Positions 35,359-45,587 are shown, numbered from the stretch's first letter. The stretch is 64,000 bases of DNA from Oerskovia turbata (GCF_000718325.1 NZ_JOFV01000002.1:248001-312000); one strand, 5' to 3'. Notes: generated from the sequence alone by a model not told the origin. Program-made: numbers and translations.

Positions 35359-36755
35359 CCCACCCCACCCAGCCGTCCGGCCGCGCGACCGCGCCGGCGG
35401 ACCCGAGCGCCGTCGTCGGGCCCGCGACCAAGGGCCTGCGCCTCGACGCCGGACGGACCGTCGCCGACGTGCTCGCCGACTCGCCCCGCATCACCGACGA
35501 CGCGTTCTCCTGGCCGCTCCTCACGCTCGACGACGCGGCGCTCGACCACAACGTCGCGCTCATGGCGCGACTGTGCGCCGAGCACGGCGTCGAGCACGCA
35601 CCGCACGTCAAGACCGCGATGTCCCGCTCGCTCTACGCGCGTCAGGCAGGCGCCGGGGCGTGGGGCGCGACCGTCGCCACCCCGTCCCAGCTGCGCGTCG
35701 TGCGCACGTGGGGGGTCGAGCGGGTGTTCCTCGCGAACGAGCTCATGGACCCGCGCGACATCGCGTGGCTGCGCCGCGAGCTCGAGGCCTCGGTCACGCC
35801 GGGCGGCACACCGTTCGAGGCGTGGGTGTACGTCGACTCGATCGAGGGCGTCGGGCTCCTCACGCGCGGCTTCGCGGGGGCGCCCCCCGAGGTCGTCGCG
35901 GGGCTCGGCGTGCTCGTCGAGGTCGGCGTCCCGGGCGGGCGCACGGGTGTGCGCAGCACGGCCGACGCGCTGGGCCTGGCCCGCGCCGTGCGCGCCGCAG
36001 GCCTGCGCGTGCCGGGCGTCGCCGGGTACGAGGGGTCGGCCGCGGGCGGTACCACGCCCGAGGACCTCGCCCAGGTCACGGCCTACTGCCGGGGCCTGCG
36101 TGACGTCGCGGCCGCGTTCGTCCGCGAGGGCCTCGTGCCCGACGACGAGCCCGTGGTCGTGACCGCGGGTGGCAGCTCGTTCCTCGACGTCGTGCTGGCC
36201 GAGCTCCCCGGACCGCTCACCATCCCGGGCAGCGTCGGGACCGACGGCCCCGACGGGTCCTCGGTCACGCGCGACGTGCGCGTCGTCGTGCGCTCGGGCG
36301 CGTACGTCACCCACGACCACGGCTTCTGCGCGCGCATGGACCCCTGGGACCGCGTCCCGGGCGGCGAGCCGATGCACGCGGCCGCGGTCGTGTGGGGGCA
36401 GGTGCTCTCGGTCCCCGAGCCCGGGCTCGTGCTGTGCGGCGTGGGCCGGCGCGACGTGTCCTACGACATCGACCTGCCGACGGCCCTGTGGCTGCGCACG
36501 CTCGACGAGAACGGCGGGCTGCGCCCCGCGCAGGACCTCGCGGGGGCCCGCGTCACGGGCCTCAACGACCAGCACCTGTACCTGATGGTCGACCCCACGC
36601 CCGCGGGCAGCGCCCCGGTCACGACGCAGATCCGGCCCGGCGACGTCGTCGGGTTCGGGATCTCGCACCCGTGCACGCTGTTCGACAAGTGGCGTGTGGC
36701 CGCCGTCGTGGGCGACGACGACCAGGTGGTCGACATCGTCGGCACCGAGTTCTGA
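35355..36755 (+). CDS. PLP-dependent D-amino-acid lyase (D-serine dehydratase / D-threonine aldolase family)
   Basis: A 466-residue fold-type III PLP enzyme. The alanine-racemase-like N-terminal barrel has the PLP lysine in HVKTAMS. The C-terminal domain has the zinc pair His-X-Cys in GISHPCTLFDKW, typical of DSD1-type D-serine dehydratase and D-threonine aldolase. It converts D-serine to pyruvate and ammonia or cleaves D-threonine; the two cannot be told apart here. GGGAGG lies upstream of the ATG. The enamine or imine product is a natural substrate for the RidA encoded next. Confidence 0.9.
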   Translation: MTHPTQPSGRATAPADPSAVVGPATKGLRLDAGRTVADVLADSPRITDDAFSWPLLTLDDAALDHNVALMARLCAEHGVEHAPHVKTAMSRSLYARQAGAGAWGATVATPSQLRVVRTWGVERVFLANELMDPRDIAWLRRELEASVTPGGTPFEAWVYVDSIEGVGLLTRGFAGAPPEVVAGLGVLVEVGVPGGRTGVRSTADALGLARAVRAAGLRVPGVAGYEGSAAGGTTPEDLAQVTAYCRGLRDVAAAFVREGLVPDDEPVVVTAGGSSFLDVVLAELPGPLTIPGSVGTDGPDGSSVTRDVRVVVRSGAYVTHDHGFCARMDPWDRVPGGEPMHAAAVVWGQVLSVPEPGLVLCGVGRRDVSYDIDLPTALWLRTLDENGGLRPAQDLAGARVTGLNDQHLYLMVDPTPAGSAPVTTQIRPGDVVGFGISHPCTLFDKWRVAAVVGDDDQVVDIVGTEF

Positions 36756-36822
36756 CCCCGGTCCCCCGGACCACCCGCACCACCTGCACCACCCCGAGAG
36801 AGACCCGAGAGAAAGAAGCACG

Positions 36823-37230
36823 ATGAGCACCGCCAAGACCCCGATCAGCACCCCGCACGCACCGGCACCGGCCCACACCTTCCACCAGGGTGTGCGCAAG
36901 GGCCCGTTCGTCCAGGTATCGGGCCAGGGCCCGGTCGACCCCGCGACGAGCGAGTACCTGTACCCGGGGGACGTCGCGGCGCAGACCACGCGCACCCTGG
37001 AGAACGTCAAGGCCATCGTCGAGGGCGCGGGCGCCACGTTCGACGACGTCGTGATGCTGCGCGTCTACCTCACCAAGCGCGAGGACTTCCCGATCATGAA
37101 CGACGCGTACGGCGCGTTCGTCGAGGCCAACTGCCCGGGTGGCGTCCTGCCGGCCCGCACCACGGTCTTCACGGGCCTGCCCCGCGAGGAGATGCTGGTC
37201 GAGATCGACGGGCTCGCGATCACGGACTGA
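36823..37230 (+). CDS. ridA: RidA-family 2-iminopropanoate deaminase
   Basis: A 135-residue YjgF/YER057c/UK114 protein. The catalytic arginine is Arg112 in PARTTVFTGLP. It hydrolyses reactive imines and enamines released by PLP-dependent dehydratases. It is 67 bp after the D-amino-acid lyase on the same strand with a purine-rich leader (GAGAGAAAGAAG). The pairing strongly suggests the lyase makes an imine intermediate in vivo. Confidence 0.94.
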   Translation: MSTAKTPISTPHAPAPAHTFHQGVRKGPFVQVSGQGPVDPATSEYLYPGDVAAQTTRTLENVKAIVEGAGATFDDVVMLRVYLTKREDFPIMNDAYGAFVEANCPGGVLPARTTVFTGLPREEMLVEIDGLAITD

Positions 37231-37240
37231 CGCCCTGCTG

Positions 37241-37305
37241 CCGCTGAGTGCGTGATTCGGCTGCGACTCGCCGGGCGTTTCGCAGCCGAATCACGCACTC
37301 AGCGG
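37241..37305. repeat. Palindrome B, perfect 26-bp arms
   Basis: Arms 37241-37266 and 37280-37305 are perfectly complementary around a 13-nt loop. It lies after ridA and 25 bp before the promoter of the next gene, so it probably ends the GH20 operon. It shares its terminal 11 bases (CGCTGAGTGCG) with palindrome A. Confidence 0.88.
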
Positions 37306-37329
37306 GCGCACGCCGTGGGTGGCCGCGCC

Positions 37330-37335
37330 TAGCCT
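37330..37335 (+). promoter_or_regulatory. -10 element of the SMC-like ATPase gene
   Basis: TAGCCT ends exactly 6 nt before the ATG at 37342 and no Shine-Dalgarno is present, predicting a leaderless transcript separate from the upstream operon. Confidence 0.55.
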
Positions 37336-37341
37336 GGCGGG

Positions 37342-38586
<1,245 letters not shown>

Positions 38587-38596
38587 GCAGCCGGGA

Positions 38597-39841
38597 TCAG
38601 CGGCGCACGGACCCCAGGTACAGGCTCGTGACCGACGCCGCGACCTCGGTCAGCCGGCTCGCGGTGCGCCCCACGAGCTCCTCCACGTCGATCGGTCCGG
38701 GAGCGATCGAGAACGCGGCCGTGATCCCCGCGGCGCGCGCCTGCCACGCGGGCAGGAGCACCTGCCCGGCGATCATCACGACGGGTGGGCGGCCCGGTGC
38801 AGCCGCCGCGAGCGCCCCGATCCCGTCGGCAACCTTGCCGTGGACGGACTGCGAGTCGAACGATCCCTCGCCCGTGAGCACCAGGTCGGCGTCCGCGACG
38901 GCCGCGGGCAGCCCGATCGCCTGCGCGACCAGGGTCGCGCCGTGCTCGAGCTCGGCACCGAGCACCGCGACGAGGGCCGCGGGCACCCCGCCGGCGGCGC
39001 CCGCCCCCGACAGGTCGTGCGTGCGGACCCCGGTCTCGCGTTCGAGCAGGTCGGCCCAGCGCACGAGTGCCGCGTCGAGGAACGCGACGTCCGCGTCGCT
39101 CGCCCCCTTCTGCGGCCCGAACACCGCGGCCGCCCCGCGCTCGCCGACGAGCGGGTTCGTCACGTCGACGGCCAGCCGCCACCGCACCTCCCGGGCCCGT
39201 GGGTGCAGTCCCCCGAGGTCGAGGCCGACGACGCGCGCGAGCCCCTCGCCGCCGTCGGGCACGAGGGTCCCGGCGAGCTCCCCGTCCGTCGACGAGGCGA
39301 CCGTCGCGACCGAGTGTGCGACGAGCCGGGCCCCGAGGCCCGTGAGGACGCCCGCGCCGCCGTCGGTCGAGGCAGACCCGCCGAGGCACAGGACGACCTC
39401 CTCGACCCCGGCGTCGAGGACCGCGGCGCACGTCGCTCCCGTGCCGCGCGTGTGCGCATGGAGCGGTTGGAGGACGACGTCGCTCACGGCGGGCAGGCCG
39501 CTCGCCGCGGCGAGCTCGACCACGCCGATGCGACCGTCGGCCGACACCCCGTAGCGTGCCCGGCGGGGGCGCCCGATGGCGTCGACCGTCGCGACCTCGC
39601 GCGCCTCGACCCCCCACACGGACAGGAGCGCGTCGAGCGTGCCCTCGCCGCCGTCGGCCATGGGCAGGAGCCTGACCTCGGCGTCGGGCGCCGCTGCCAG
39701 GACGCCGTCGGCCATGTGCCGGGCCACGTCCGCGGCGGTCGCGGAGCCCTTGAACGAGTCGGGCGCGATCACGACGCGCAGCGGTCGCGGGCCGGTGGGC
39801 GCGAGGTCGGCGGTCGGTGCGGCGTTCGTCGTCGGAGGCAC
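38597..39841 (-). CDS. Glycerate kinase
   Basis: A 414-residue kinase of the GarK/GlxK (type I) family. Key blocks are VVIAPDSFKGSATAADVA, LPMADGGEGTLDAL, LGGSASTDGGAG, FGPQKGA and LTGEGSFDSQSVHGK. It phosphorylates D-glycerate to 2-phosphoglycerate. GTG at 39841 is used because TACGAT (39848-39853, reverse strand) ends 6 nt before it, predicting a leaderless transcript. It is convergent with the SMC-like ATPase; stops are 10 bp apart. Confidence 0.93.
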   Translation of the reverse strand: MPPTTNAAPTADLAPTGPRPLRVVIAPDSFKGSATAADVARHMADGVLAAAPDAEVRLLPMADGGEGTLDALLSVWGVEAREVATVDAIGRPRRARYGVSADGRIGVVELAAASGLPAVSDVVLQPLHAHTRGTGATCAAVLDAGVEEVVLCLGGSASTDGGAGVLTGLGARLVAHSVATVASSTDGELAGTLVPDGGEGLARVVGLDLGGLHPRAREVRWRLAVDVTNPLVGERGAAAVFGPQKGASDADVAFLDAALVRWADLLERETGVRTHDLSGAGAAGGVPAALVAVLGAELEHGATLVAQAIGLPAAVADADLVLTGEGSFDSQSVHGKVADGIGALAAAAPGRPPVVMIAGQVLLPAWQARAAGITAAFSIAPGPIDVEELVGRTASRLTEVAASVTSLYLGSVRR

Positions 39842-39890
39842 GCCCCGATCGTAGCCAGCCGGTCCGGCCGCCGCCGGGTGGAGGGCCTGG

Positions 39891-40979
39891 TCAGGAGGAC
39901 GCCGTCGCGTGCGTGGGGTCCGCGGCGGTCGTGGTGTCCGTCCGCGCCGCGACCGCGGCGTCGATCCGCGCCTGCGTGCGTGCCTCGCGGCGCCGGCGCG
40001 CGCGCAGCACCGTGAGCACCGCACCGACCAGGACGAGGAGCGCCCCGAGCTGGACCCACGGCAGGGTCCACGCCGTGTAGCTCCCGGTCGCCGGGGCGAG
40101 CGCGACCTCGATCACGTCGTCGCCCACGACGAGAGGAGTCGTGGTCAGGTCGCCCGAGACCTTGCCGAGCGGCCAGACGCCGTCGAGCACGACGCTCCCG
40201 CTCGCCTCCTGACCGGGCAGCACCTCACGCTGGGCGGGGGCCACGACGTCGCGCGCGTTCCAGCCGAAGAGGCCGGATCCCACGACCTGGGTGTCCGCGC
40301 CGAGGCGCACGTTGCCCTCGTTCGCGAGCGTGTAGTCGATGCGCACCGCGCCGGGCGCGAACGGGTTCCAGCTCGGCGCGTAGGTCGCGCGGACGTCCGT
40401 GAGCGCGAGCGCCGGGGCCAGGTCGCCCGCCACCCGCAGGTGCACGCGGGCGCCCACGCGCGTGTCGAACGTGACGGCCGACGCGTCGCCCTCGGGGCGC
40501 GCCAGTGCCGCGACGACCCCGGCCGGGTGGTCCCCGGGCGTCGCGTCCGCAGGGACCGCGACCGTGAAGGGCACGGTCACCGACGACTCGGCGGCGACCT
40601 CGACGCGCTGGGTCGGCCCGGCCGTGTCCCCCTCACCGAGCGTGATCCACGCGCCGCCGTCGACCGGGGTCGCGCCCGCGGGGAGCAGGTCGAACTGCCC
40701 GTCCGCGGTCACGACGCCGTCGCTCGCGTACACGTCGAACGTCGCCGGGTGGTCGCTGAAGTTGGTCACGGTCACGTGGTCGTCCGCCAGCCCGCCGGGG
40801 TCGACGGTCAGGCGGAACGACACGCGCCCGTCGGGCCCGTCGGACGTCGCGGGCTCGACGGCCCACGTGGTCTTCGTGGGAGCCGGGTCGGACGCAGCGG
40901 CTGCCGGCACGCCGGGCAGCGACGCGAGGACGAGGACGAGGACGGCCGCGGGACGGACGGCGCGGGACAGGACGTTCAT
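39891..40979 (-). CDS. Membrane-anchored extracellular DUF916/WxL-like protein
   Basis: A 362-residue protein with signal peptide (about 1-30, cleavage near AAAASDP), one or two beta-sandwich domains (about 35-280) and a C-terminal membrane segment (about 305-327). The tail is a basic, Thr/Ala-rich cytoplasmic stretch. The layout matches DUF916-family proteins, which in Firmicutes present WxL proteins at the cell wall; actinobacterial members have unknown partners. It lies downstream of the phosphatase on the same strand. The 185-bp gap between them holds no gene. Confidence 0.85.
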   Translation of the reverse strand: MNVLSRAVRPAAVLVLVLASLPGVPAAAASDPAPTKTTWAVEPATSDGPDGRVSFRLTVDPGGLADDHVTVTNFSDHPATFDVYASDGVVTADGQFDLLPAGATPVDGGAWITLGEGDTAGPTQRVEVAAESSVTVPFTVAVPADATPGDHPAGVVAALARPEGDASAVTFDTRVGARVHLRVAGDLAPALALTDVRATYAPSWNPFAPGAVRIDYTLANEGNVRLGADTQVVGSGLFGWNARDVVAPAQREVLPGQEASGSVVLDGVWPLGKVSGDLTTTPLVVGDDVIEVALAPATGSYTAWTLPWVQLGALLVLVGAVLTVLRARRRREARTQARIDAAVAARTDTTTAADPTHATASS

Positions 40980-41164
40980 CGAGGAGCTCCGAGCAGAGAA
41001 GGAACACGACCCGCTCCGGTCGGCGACCTACGCGCACGGGGCACGCGACGCCGTCGGGCGGGACGTGGGCGGACGGGCGGACGGGTGCGCCGCAGGGAGA
41101 CGGCCCGCCGGACCCCGGCGCGCCACGAGAGCGCACCGGGGCCCGACGGCTCGTCGGGCGAGGA

Positions 41165-43063
41165 TCAGTCGACCGGGAAGAGCGAGACCGTCAGGGCGCC
41201 CGCGTAGTCGCCCGCGCGGGTGTCGACGAGGACCTCGAGCGCCAGGTCGGCCGAGACCGTCGTGGTGCCCTGACGCCCGTCCGCCGTCGCGGTCGCGAGC
41301 GTGGCCGGGGCCGCGAGGCCCGTTCCGCCGCCCAGGAGCGACGCGACCGGCGACCCGGCGCTCACACCGTCCTTGGCCGTGACCAGGCCCGGCGTCCAGC
41401 CGAGGTTCTGGGCGCGCAGCGTGCGCGGGCCCGACGTCAGGTCGCTCGACTGCCCCGAGACGGTCCAGCCGCCCGCACCGACCGTGGCGGCTGCACGCGA
41501 GTCGGTCACCGAGACCTCGGGGAGCCGTCCCGCGAAGCGCAGGCGGTCGCCCACGTTCTCGCCACCCGTGAGCGCGACGCCCGCACCGGCGTCCGCGACC
41601 GACAGCGTGAGCGTGCCGCCCACCTCGCCGGCCTCGGGCACCGTCGCGACGAGCGGGATGCCGTCCGCGTCGTTCGCGGCCCACAGGTCGTGCGAGACGC
41701 GGCCCACGTCGGCGTTGTCGAGGTACGCGCCGCGCACCGGGTCGGTGCCCGTCGCGGCGGCCGCGAGCAGCTCGGACCCCGGGCCCTTGGCGTACACGGG
41801 CACGAGGTGGTTGGTGTGGCCGCCGCTGTTCCAGCTCACCTGCGGGGCGCCGCCCTGCACGCCCTGGACCGGGGTCCAGGCCGGGTTCGCCGCGGGGCCC
41901 GAGAGGTAGCCGCACTCGTGGTCGGCCGTGATGACGACGAGGGTCTCGTCCCAGCTCGAGCTCTCCTCGACCCAGTCCACGACCGTCTCGATGGTCCGGT
42001 TGAAGTCGACCTGCTCCTCGACCGCGCCCGCGGTGTTGTTGTCGTGCGAGGCCCAGTCGATCGCGCCACCCTCGATCATGACGAAGAAGCCCTCGTCCGA
42101 GGCGTTGGACAGCACGTTGAGCGCGGCGTCCGTCATCTGCGGGAGCGAGGGGACGTTGTCGTTCTGCGGGGCGGTGAACGGCACGTCGCCCGGCTTCAGG
42201 GCCGTGCGGTCGGCCTGGAGCGTGCCCGCGACCTGCGCGGTGCCCAGCACGTGCGTGGGCGTGTCGCCCTCGGCGAGGGCCAGGAAGTCGTCCTTGGACT
42301 CGACCAGGTCGAACGCCGACTGGCCGTCGACGAGCTTGTTCCACTCGGTCTCGCCGATGTAGCTGTAGCTGGGCGCGGCCCGCTTGTCACCGTTGGCGTC
42401 GTACCAGGGGTTGCCCGCGCCGAAGATCACGTTGGCGCCCGAGTCCATCATGTCGGCCGCGATGTCGTGGTAGTTGTTGCGGTGCTCGTTGTGCGCCAGG
42501 TAGGACGCGGGCGTCGCGTGGGTCCACGGCACCGACGTGACGACGCCCGTGGCCTTGCCGAGCTCGAGCGCGCGCTCGGCGACGGTCTTGAGGTCCTCGT
42601 GGTTCTCGTCCTGGCCGATCACGTTGTTGAGCGTCTTGACGCCCGTCGCCAGGGTCGTGGCCGCCGCTGCGGAGTCGGTCGAGCTCTTGAGCGGTGCCGC
42701 GAAGCTGCTCCAGTTCTGCGCCGGGTCGTACGTGCTGCCGAACTGGTACGTGGACATCGCGAGGGCGACAGGGAACTCCTGGTACACCTGCGTGCCGGCC
42801 TGGCCGGGGACGGGCGTCGAGGCGCCACCGGGCTTCACGGTCGTCTGGTAGGCCGTGCGGCCGTGCTCGAACTGGCTGCCGAGGTCGACCTGGTTGAACC
42901 CCATCCCGTCACCGATGAGGTGGATGATGTTCTTCGGTCCCGGCGCCCCGGGGTCGGCGGACGGCGCGGCGAGCGCCGGCGTGGTCGAGGAGATCGCGAT
43001 ACCTGCCGCGAGGACGCCCGTGCCGGCGACCCGCAGCCACTTCATCGGTACACGTGAAGTCAT
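41165..43063 (-). CDS. Secreted alkaline phosphatase, PhoA family
   Basis: A 632-residue protein with signal peptide (about 1-33), then the alkaline phosphatase core: metal ligand Asp52 in IGDGMG, nucleophile Ser131 in STDSAAAATTLATG, and TADHECGY plus the C-terminal HTNHLVPVYAKG motif. A C-terminal region of about 170 residues (from about 465) is an added Ig-like or substrate-binding domain. ATG at 43063 has GGAAGAG upstream and gives the signal peptide directly. A single GTTCACC unit on the coding strand (43149-43155), about 86 bp upstream, recalls the PHO-box half-site; control by PhoP is an inference. Confidence 0.94.
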   Translation of the reverse strand: MTSRVPMKWLRVAGTGVLAAGIAISSTTPALAAPSADPGAPGPKNIIHLIGDGMGFNQVDLGSQFEHGRTAYQTTVKPGGASTPVPGQAGTQVYQEFPVALAMSTYQFGSTYDPAQNWSSFAAPLKSSTDSAAAATTLATGVKTLNNVIGQDENHEDLKTVAERALELGKATGVVTSVPWTHATPASYLAHNEHRNNYHDIAADMMDSGANVIFGAGNPWYDANGDKRAAPSYSYIGETEWNKLVDGQSAFDLVESKDDFLALAEGDTPTHVLGTAQVAGTLQADRTALKPGDVPFTAPQNDNVPSLPQMTDAALNVLSNASDEGFFVMIEGGAIDWASHDNNTAGAVEEQVDFNRTIETVVDWVEESSSWDETLVVITADHECGYLSGPAANPAWTPVQGVQGGAPQVSWNSGGHTNHLVPVYAKGPGSELLAAAATGTDPVRGAYLDNADVGRVSHDLWAANDADGIPLVATVPEAGEVGGTLTLSVADAGAGVALTGGENVGDRLRFAGRLPEVSVTDSRAAATVGAGGWTVSGQSSDLTSGPRTLRAQNLGWTPGLVTAKDGVSAGSPVASLLGGGTGLAAPATLATATADGRQGTTTVSADLALEVLVDTRAGDYAGALTVSLFPVD

Positions 43064-43220
43064 GGTCTCTTCCCTGTCGAGGTCTGGTCCGGTCCGGAGT
43101 CGAGTTCCGGCCGGCACGTCAGAGCCAAGCGGTCAGAGGTGGCGAGGGGGTGAACGGCGAAGGGCCGCGCGGGGGCGGATGGGGTAAATGTCCGTCTCGG
43201 CCCGGCGCGCCGCGAAGGCG

Positions 43221-43245
43221 CCCCGCGGCAGGGTGCGCCGCGGGG
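43221..43245 (-). terminator. GC-rich hairpin between FMN reductase and alkaline phosphatase genes
   Basis: CCCCGCGGC (43221-43229) pairs with GCCGCGGGG (43237-43245). It follows the stop of the FMN reductase gene by 12 bp and probably ends the marR operon before the phosphatase promoter. Confidence 0.6.
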
Positions 43246-43257
43246 AGGCGCGTCGCC

Positions 43258-43854
43258 TCAGTCCGGTGCGGGCAGGTCCGCGAGCCGCACGAGCTGCCCC
43301 ACGGCCCGCTCGGCGCGCTCGTCGAGCCACGGCATGGGGAAGAGCTCGATCGTCCAGTCCTCCGTGGACGCGAACACGCCCGTGGGCACGATCAGGTCGC
43401 CCAGGAACGCGAACAGGGGCCGCAGCGCCTGGTCGATCACGAGGGTGTGCCGTGCGGTGCCGCCCGTGGCCGCGAGCAGCACGGGCTTGTCGACCATCGC
43501 GAGCGAGTCGACGAGGTCGAAGAACGACTTGAAGATCCCGGAGTAGGAGCCACGGAACACGGGGCTCGCGACGATCAGCAGGTCGGCCTGCTCGACCGTC
43601 TTGAGCGCGAGCTCGAGCTCTTCGCTGCGCATCCCGATCACGGTCGCGGTCGCGACGTCCTGCGCGTGCTCGCGCACCTCGATCGTGCGGGCGTCGACCG
43701 CGACACCCGTGGCCGTGAGCCGCGCGACGGTCTTGTCGAGCAGGAGGTCGGTCAGGGCCCGCGTGGTCGAGGGGAAGCTGACCCCGCCGGTCACGGCGAC
43801 GACGCTGAGCGGGCGCGGTGCGGACGCTCGGGCGTCCCGGGGTCCGGCACTCAC
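43258..43854 (-). CDS. NAD(P)H-dependent FMN reductase, SsuE/MsuE-like flavodoxin fold
   Basis: A 198-residue flavodoxin-fold reductase. The phosphate-binding loop is GGVSFPSTTRAL, and ASPVFRGSYSGIFKSFFD is the conserved flavin-contact region of the CE1759/SsuE group. It should supply reduced flavin to a monooxygenase not visible here or act as a quinone reductase. The GTG start overlaps the marR stop (GTGA), so it is translated with, and probably induced through, that regulator. Confidence 0.9.
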   Translation of the reverse strand: MSAGPRDARASAPRPLSVVAVTGGVSFPSTTRALTDLLLDKTVARLTATGVAVDARTIEVREHAQDVATATVIGMRSEELELALKTVEQADLLIVASPVFRGSYSGIFKSFFDLVDSLAMVDKPVLLAATGGTARHTLVIDQALRPLFAFLGDLIVPTGVFASTEDWTIELFPMPWLDERAERAVGQLVRLADLPAPD

Positions 43855-44357
43855 GCCGCGCTCCCGTCGCGTGCAGGGATGTCGCCCTGGGCGCCGCGGA
43901 GCTTGTCGAGCAGTCCCTTGAGGGTCGCGAGCTCGTCGGCGTCGAGGGCCCCGCCCACGTAGGCGCTGATGGTGCGGACGTGCCTGCGCCCGATCTCCTT
44001 CTGCAGGCGCGCCCCCTCGGGCGTGAGGCGGACGATCGTGCCGCGTGCGTCGTCGGGCGCGGGGACGCGCTCGACGAGGCCGCGCTGCTCGAGGCGCTCG
44101 GCCATGCGGCTGAGCGAGGGCTGGCTGATGAGGACGTGCTCGTTGAGGTCGCGCAGGCGTGTGCCACCGCCCGGGCAGGCGGCGAGCGTGAAGAGCACGT
44201 CGTACTCGCGCATGGTCAGCTCGTCCCAGATGTCGTCGGCCTGGAAGCGGCGCATGAGGGCGACCTGGGTGCGGAAGAGCGACTCCCACGCCTCGGCGGC
44301 CTCGCGCGTGGTGGCTCGGTCGTGGACGGTGGGGGGCGAGGTGGTGCTGCTGGTCAT
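43851..44357 (-). CDS. MarR-family transcriptional regulator
   Basis: A 168-residue winged-helix regulator (REYDVLFTLAACPGGGTRLRDLNEHVLISQPSLSRMAERLEQRGLVER; wing PDDARGTIVRLTPEG). No redox cysteine sits in the DNA-binding domain; one cysteine lies before the recognition helix (LAACPGG). ATG at 44357 follows GAGAGAC. First gene of a two-gene unit with the FMN reductase, so it probably represses its own operon. Confidence 0.92.
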   Translation of the reverse strand: MTSSTTSPPTVHDRATTREAAEAWESLFRTQVALMRRFQADDIWDELTMREYDVLFTLAACPGGGTRLRDLNEHVLISQPSLSRMAERLEQRGLVERVPAPDDARGTIVRLTPEGARLQKEIGRRHVRTISAYVGGALDADELATLKGLLDKLRGAQGDIPARDGSAA

Positions 44358-44434
44358 GTGTCTCTCGATCCTGCGGGGTGCACCGGCCCGACGGCGCCGC
44401 TCGCCGCGTCGGCGCACGTCACCCAGGTAGATGC

Positions 44435-44446
44435 GTTCGTATGAAC
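44435..44446. promoter_or_regulatory. Candidate MarR operator (GTTCGTATGAAC)
   Basis: Inverted repeat GTTC-N4-GAAC about 78 bp upstream of the marR start, in the only AT-richer part of the gap. MarR proteins bind palindromes of this size; the assignment rests on position only. Confidence 0.4.
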
Positions 44447-44502
44447 TCGAGTGGTACAACCGGCGAGACGAGAGGTGTATTCCGGGCGGCCCGCCCGCAG
44501 GG

Positions 44503-45264
44503 CTATCTCCCGAGCCGCCGCTCGCGCTGCGAGTACGACCGCAGGGCGCGCAGGTAGTCGACCCGACGGAAGCTCGGCCAGTACGCCTCGCAGAAGTAGA
44601 ACTCGGCGTGCGCGCTCTGCCACAGCAGGAACCCGCCCAGACGCTGCTCGCCCGACGTGCGGATCACGAGCTCGGGGTCCGGCTGCCCCTTGGTGTACAG
44701 ATGCTCCTCGATGTGCTCGACGTCGAGGTTCTCGGCGAGGTCCTGGAGCGAAGCCCCGCTCGCGGCCTGCTCGCTCAGGTAGGAGCGCACGGCGTCGGCG
44801 ATCTCGTGCCGGCCTCCGTACCCGATCGCTACGTTGACCTGGAGCCCGTCGACCCCGGCGGTCCGGTCCTCCGCGTCGCGCAGCGCCTTGGTGAGACGCT
44901 CGGGCAGGAGGTCGAGCCGGCCCATGACGCGCAGGCGCCAGCGGCCCGTCTCGGCGAGGTCGCACACGGCGTCCTCGATGATGTCGAGCAGCGCGCTGAG
45001 CTCCTCGCGCGAACGTGAGAGGTTGTCCGTGGAGAGCATCCAGAGCGTGACGACCTCGATCCCGAGGTCCTCGCTCCAGGTGAGGAACTCGGCGATCTTG
45101 TCGGCGCCGCGACGGTGACCGGTCGCGGCCGTCTCGCCGAAGGACTTCGCCCAGCGCCGGTTCCCGTCGAGGATGACCCCGACGTGACGCGGCATCGCCT
45201 CTCGGGGCAGGGAGCTCGCGAGCCGTCGTTCGTACAGCCCGTAGAGCAGGTGGGGCATGCGCAC
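44503..45264 (-). CDS. uppS: Cis (Z)-prenyl diphosphate synthase (UppS / Rv1086 type)
   Basis: A 253-residue isoprenyl transferase. The catalytic Asp33 lies in VILDGNRRWAK; HRRGADK, TLWMLSTDNLSRS and the C-terminal VIRTSGEQRLGGFLLWQSAHAEFYF are conserved. It extends an allylic diphosphate for polyprenyl carriers. The neighbouring hemolysin III gene reproduces the Rv1085c-Rv1086 pair of M. tuberculosis, where Rv1086 makes short-chain Z,E-farnesyl diphosphate, so this may be the short-chain enzyme rather than the C55 synthase. GTG at 45264 has AAGGA upstream. Confidence 0.93.
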   Translation of the reverse strand: MRMPHLLYGLYERRLASSLPREAMPRHVGVILDGNRRWAKSFGETAATGHRRGADKIAEFLTWSEDLGIEVVTLWMLSTDNLSRSREELSALLDIIEDAVCDLAETGRWRLRVMGRLDLLPERLTKALRDAEDRTAGVDGLQVNVAIGYGGRHEIADAVRSYLSEQAASGASLQDLAENLDVEHIEEHLYTKGQPDPELVIRTSGEQRLGGFLLWQSAHAEFYFCEAYWPSFRRVDYLRALRSYSQRERRLGR

Positions 45265-45460
45265 GTGAGGTCCTTCGCGGTGTGTAATGGATGAGCGGCG
45301 ACGGGGCCGGGCAAGGCCCGGGAGCGTCGCACGGACGACACAGGCACCGAGGAGCGCTCGGGGGCGTCGCTCGCCACACGGTACCGGAGGGAGCGGTCGA
45401 TTTGTCCCGAGGTCGGGCCCGGGTGACGCCTTTGCGCAGGATCTTCACAGTCCCGCACAG

Positions 45461-45497
45461 CAACCTACGGTGACGTAACTTACGATGGCGTAGGTTG
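45461..45497. promoter_or_regulatory. 37-bp composite palindrome upstream of the hemolysin III gene
   Basis: The modules CAACCTACG, CGTAACTTACG and CGTAGGTTG are separated by two 4-bp spacers. Every module is mirrored, so 28 of 37 positions are palindromic and only the spacers and the centre base differ. It lies 91 bp before the start of the hemolysin III gene; TACGAT (45481-45486) within it could be a -10. The shape suits a TetR-family dimer pair. Similar CCTACG/CGTAGG sites are, from memory, bound by actinobacterial lipid regulators; this needs testing. Confidence 0.6.
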
Positions 45498-45587
45498 TTC
45501 CTGAGCCACGCACGCCGACTCACGCGCAGTCCCCCGGGCCAGGGACACCTCGTCCCACCCGACCGTCGAACGATCAGGAGCACCCCC

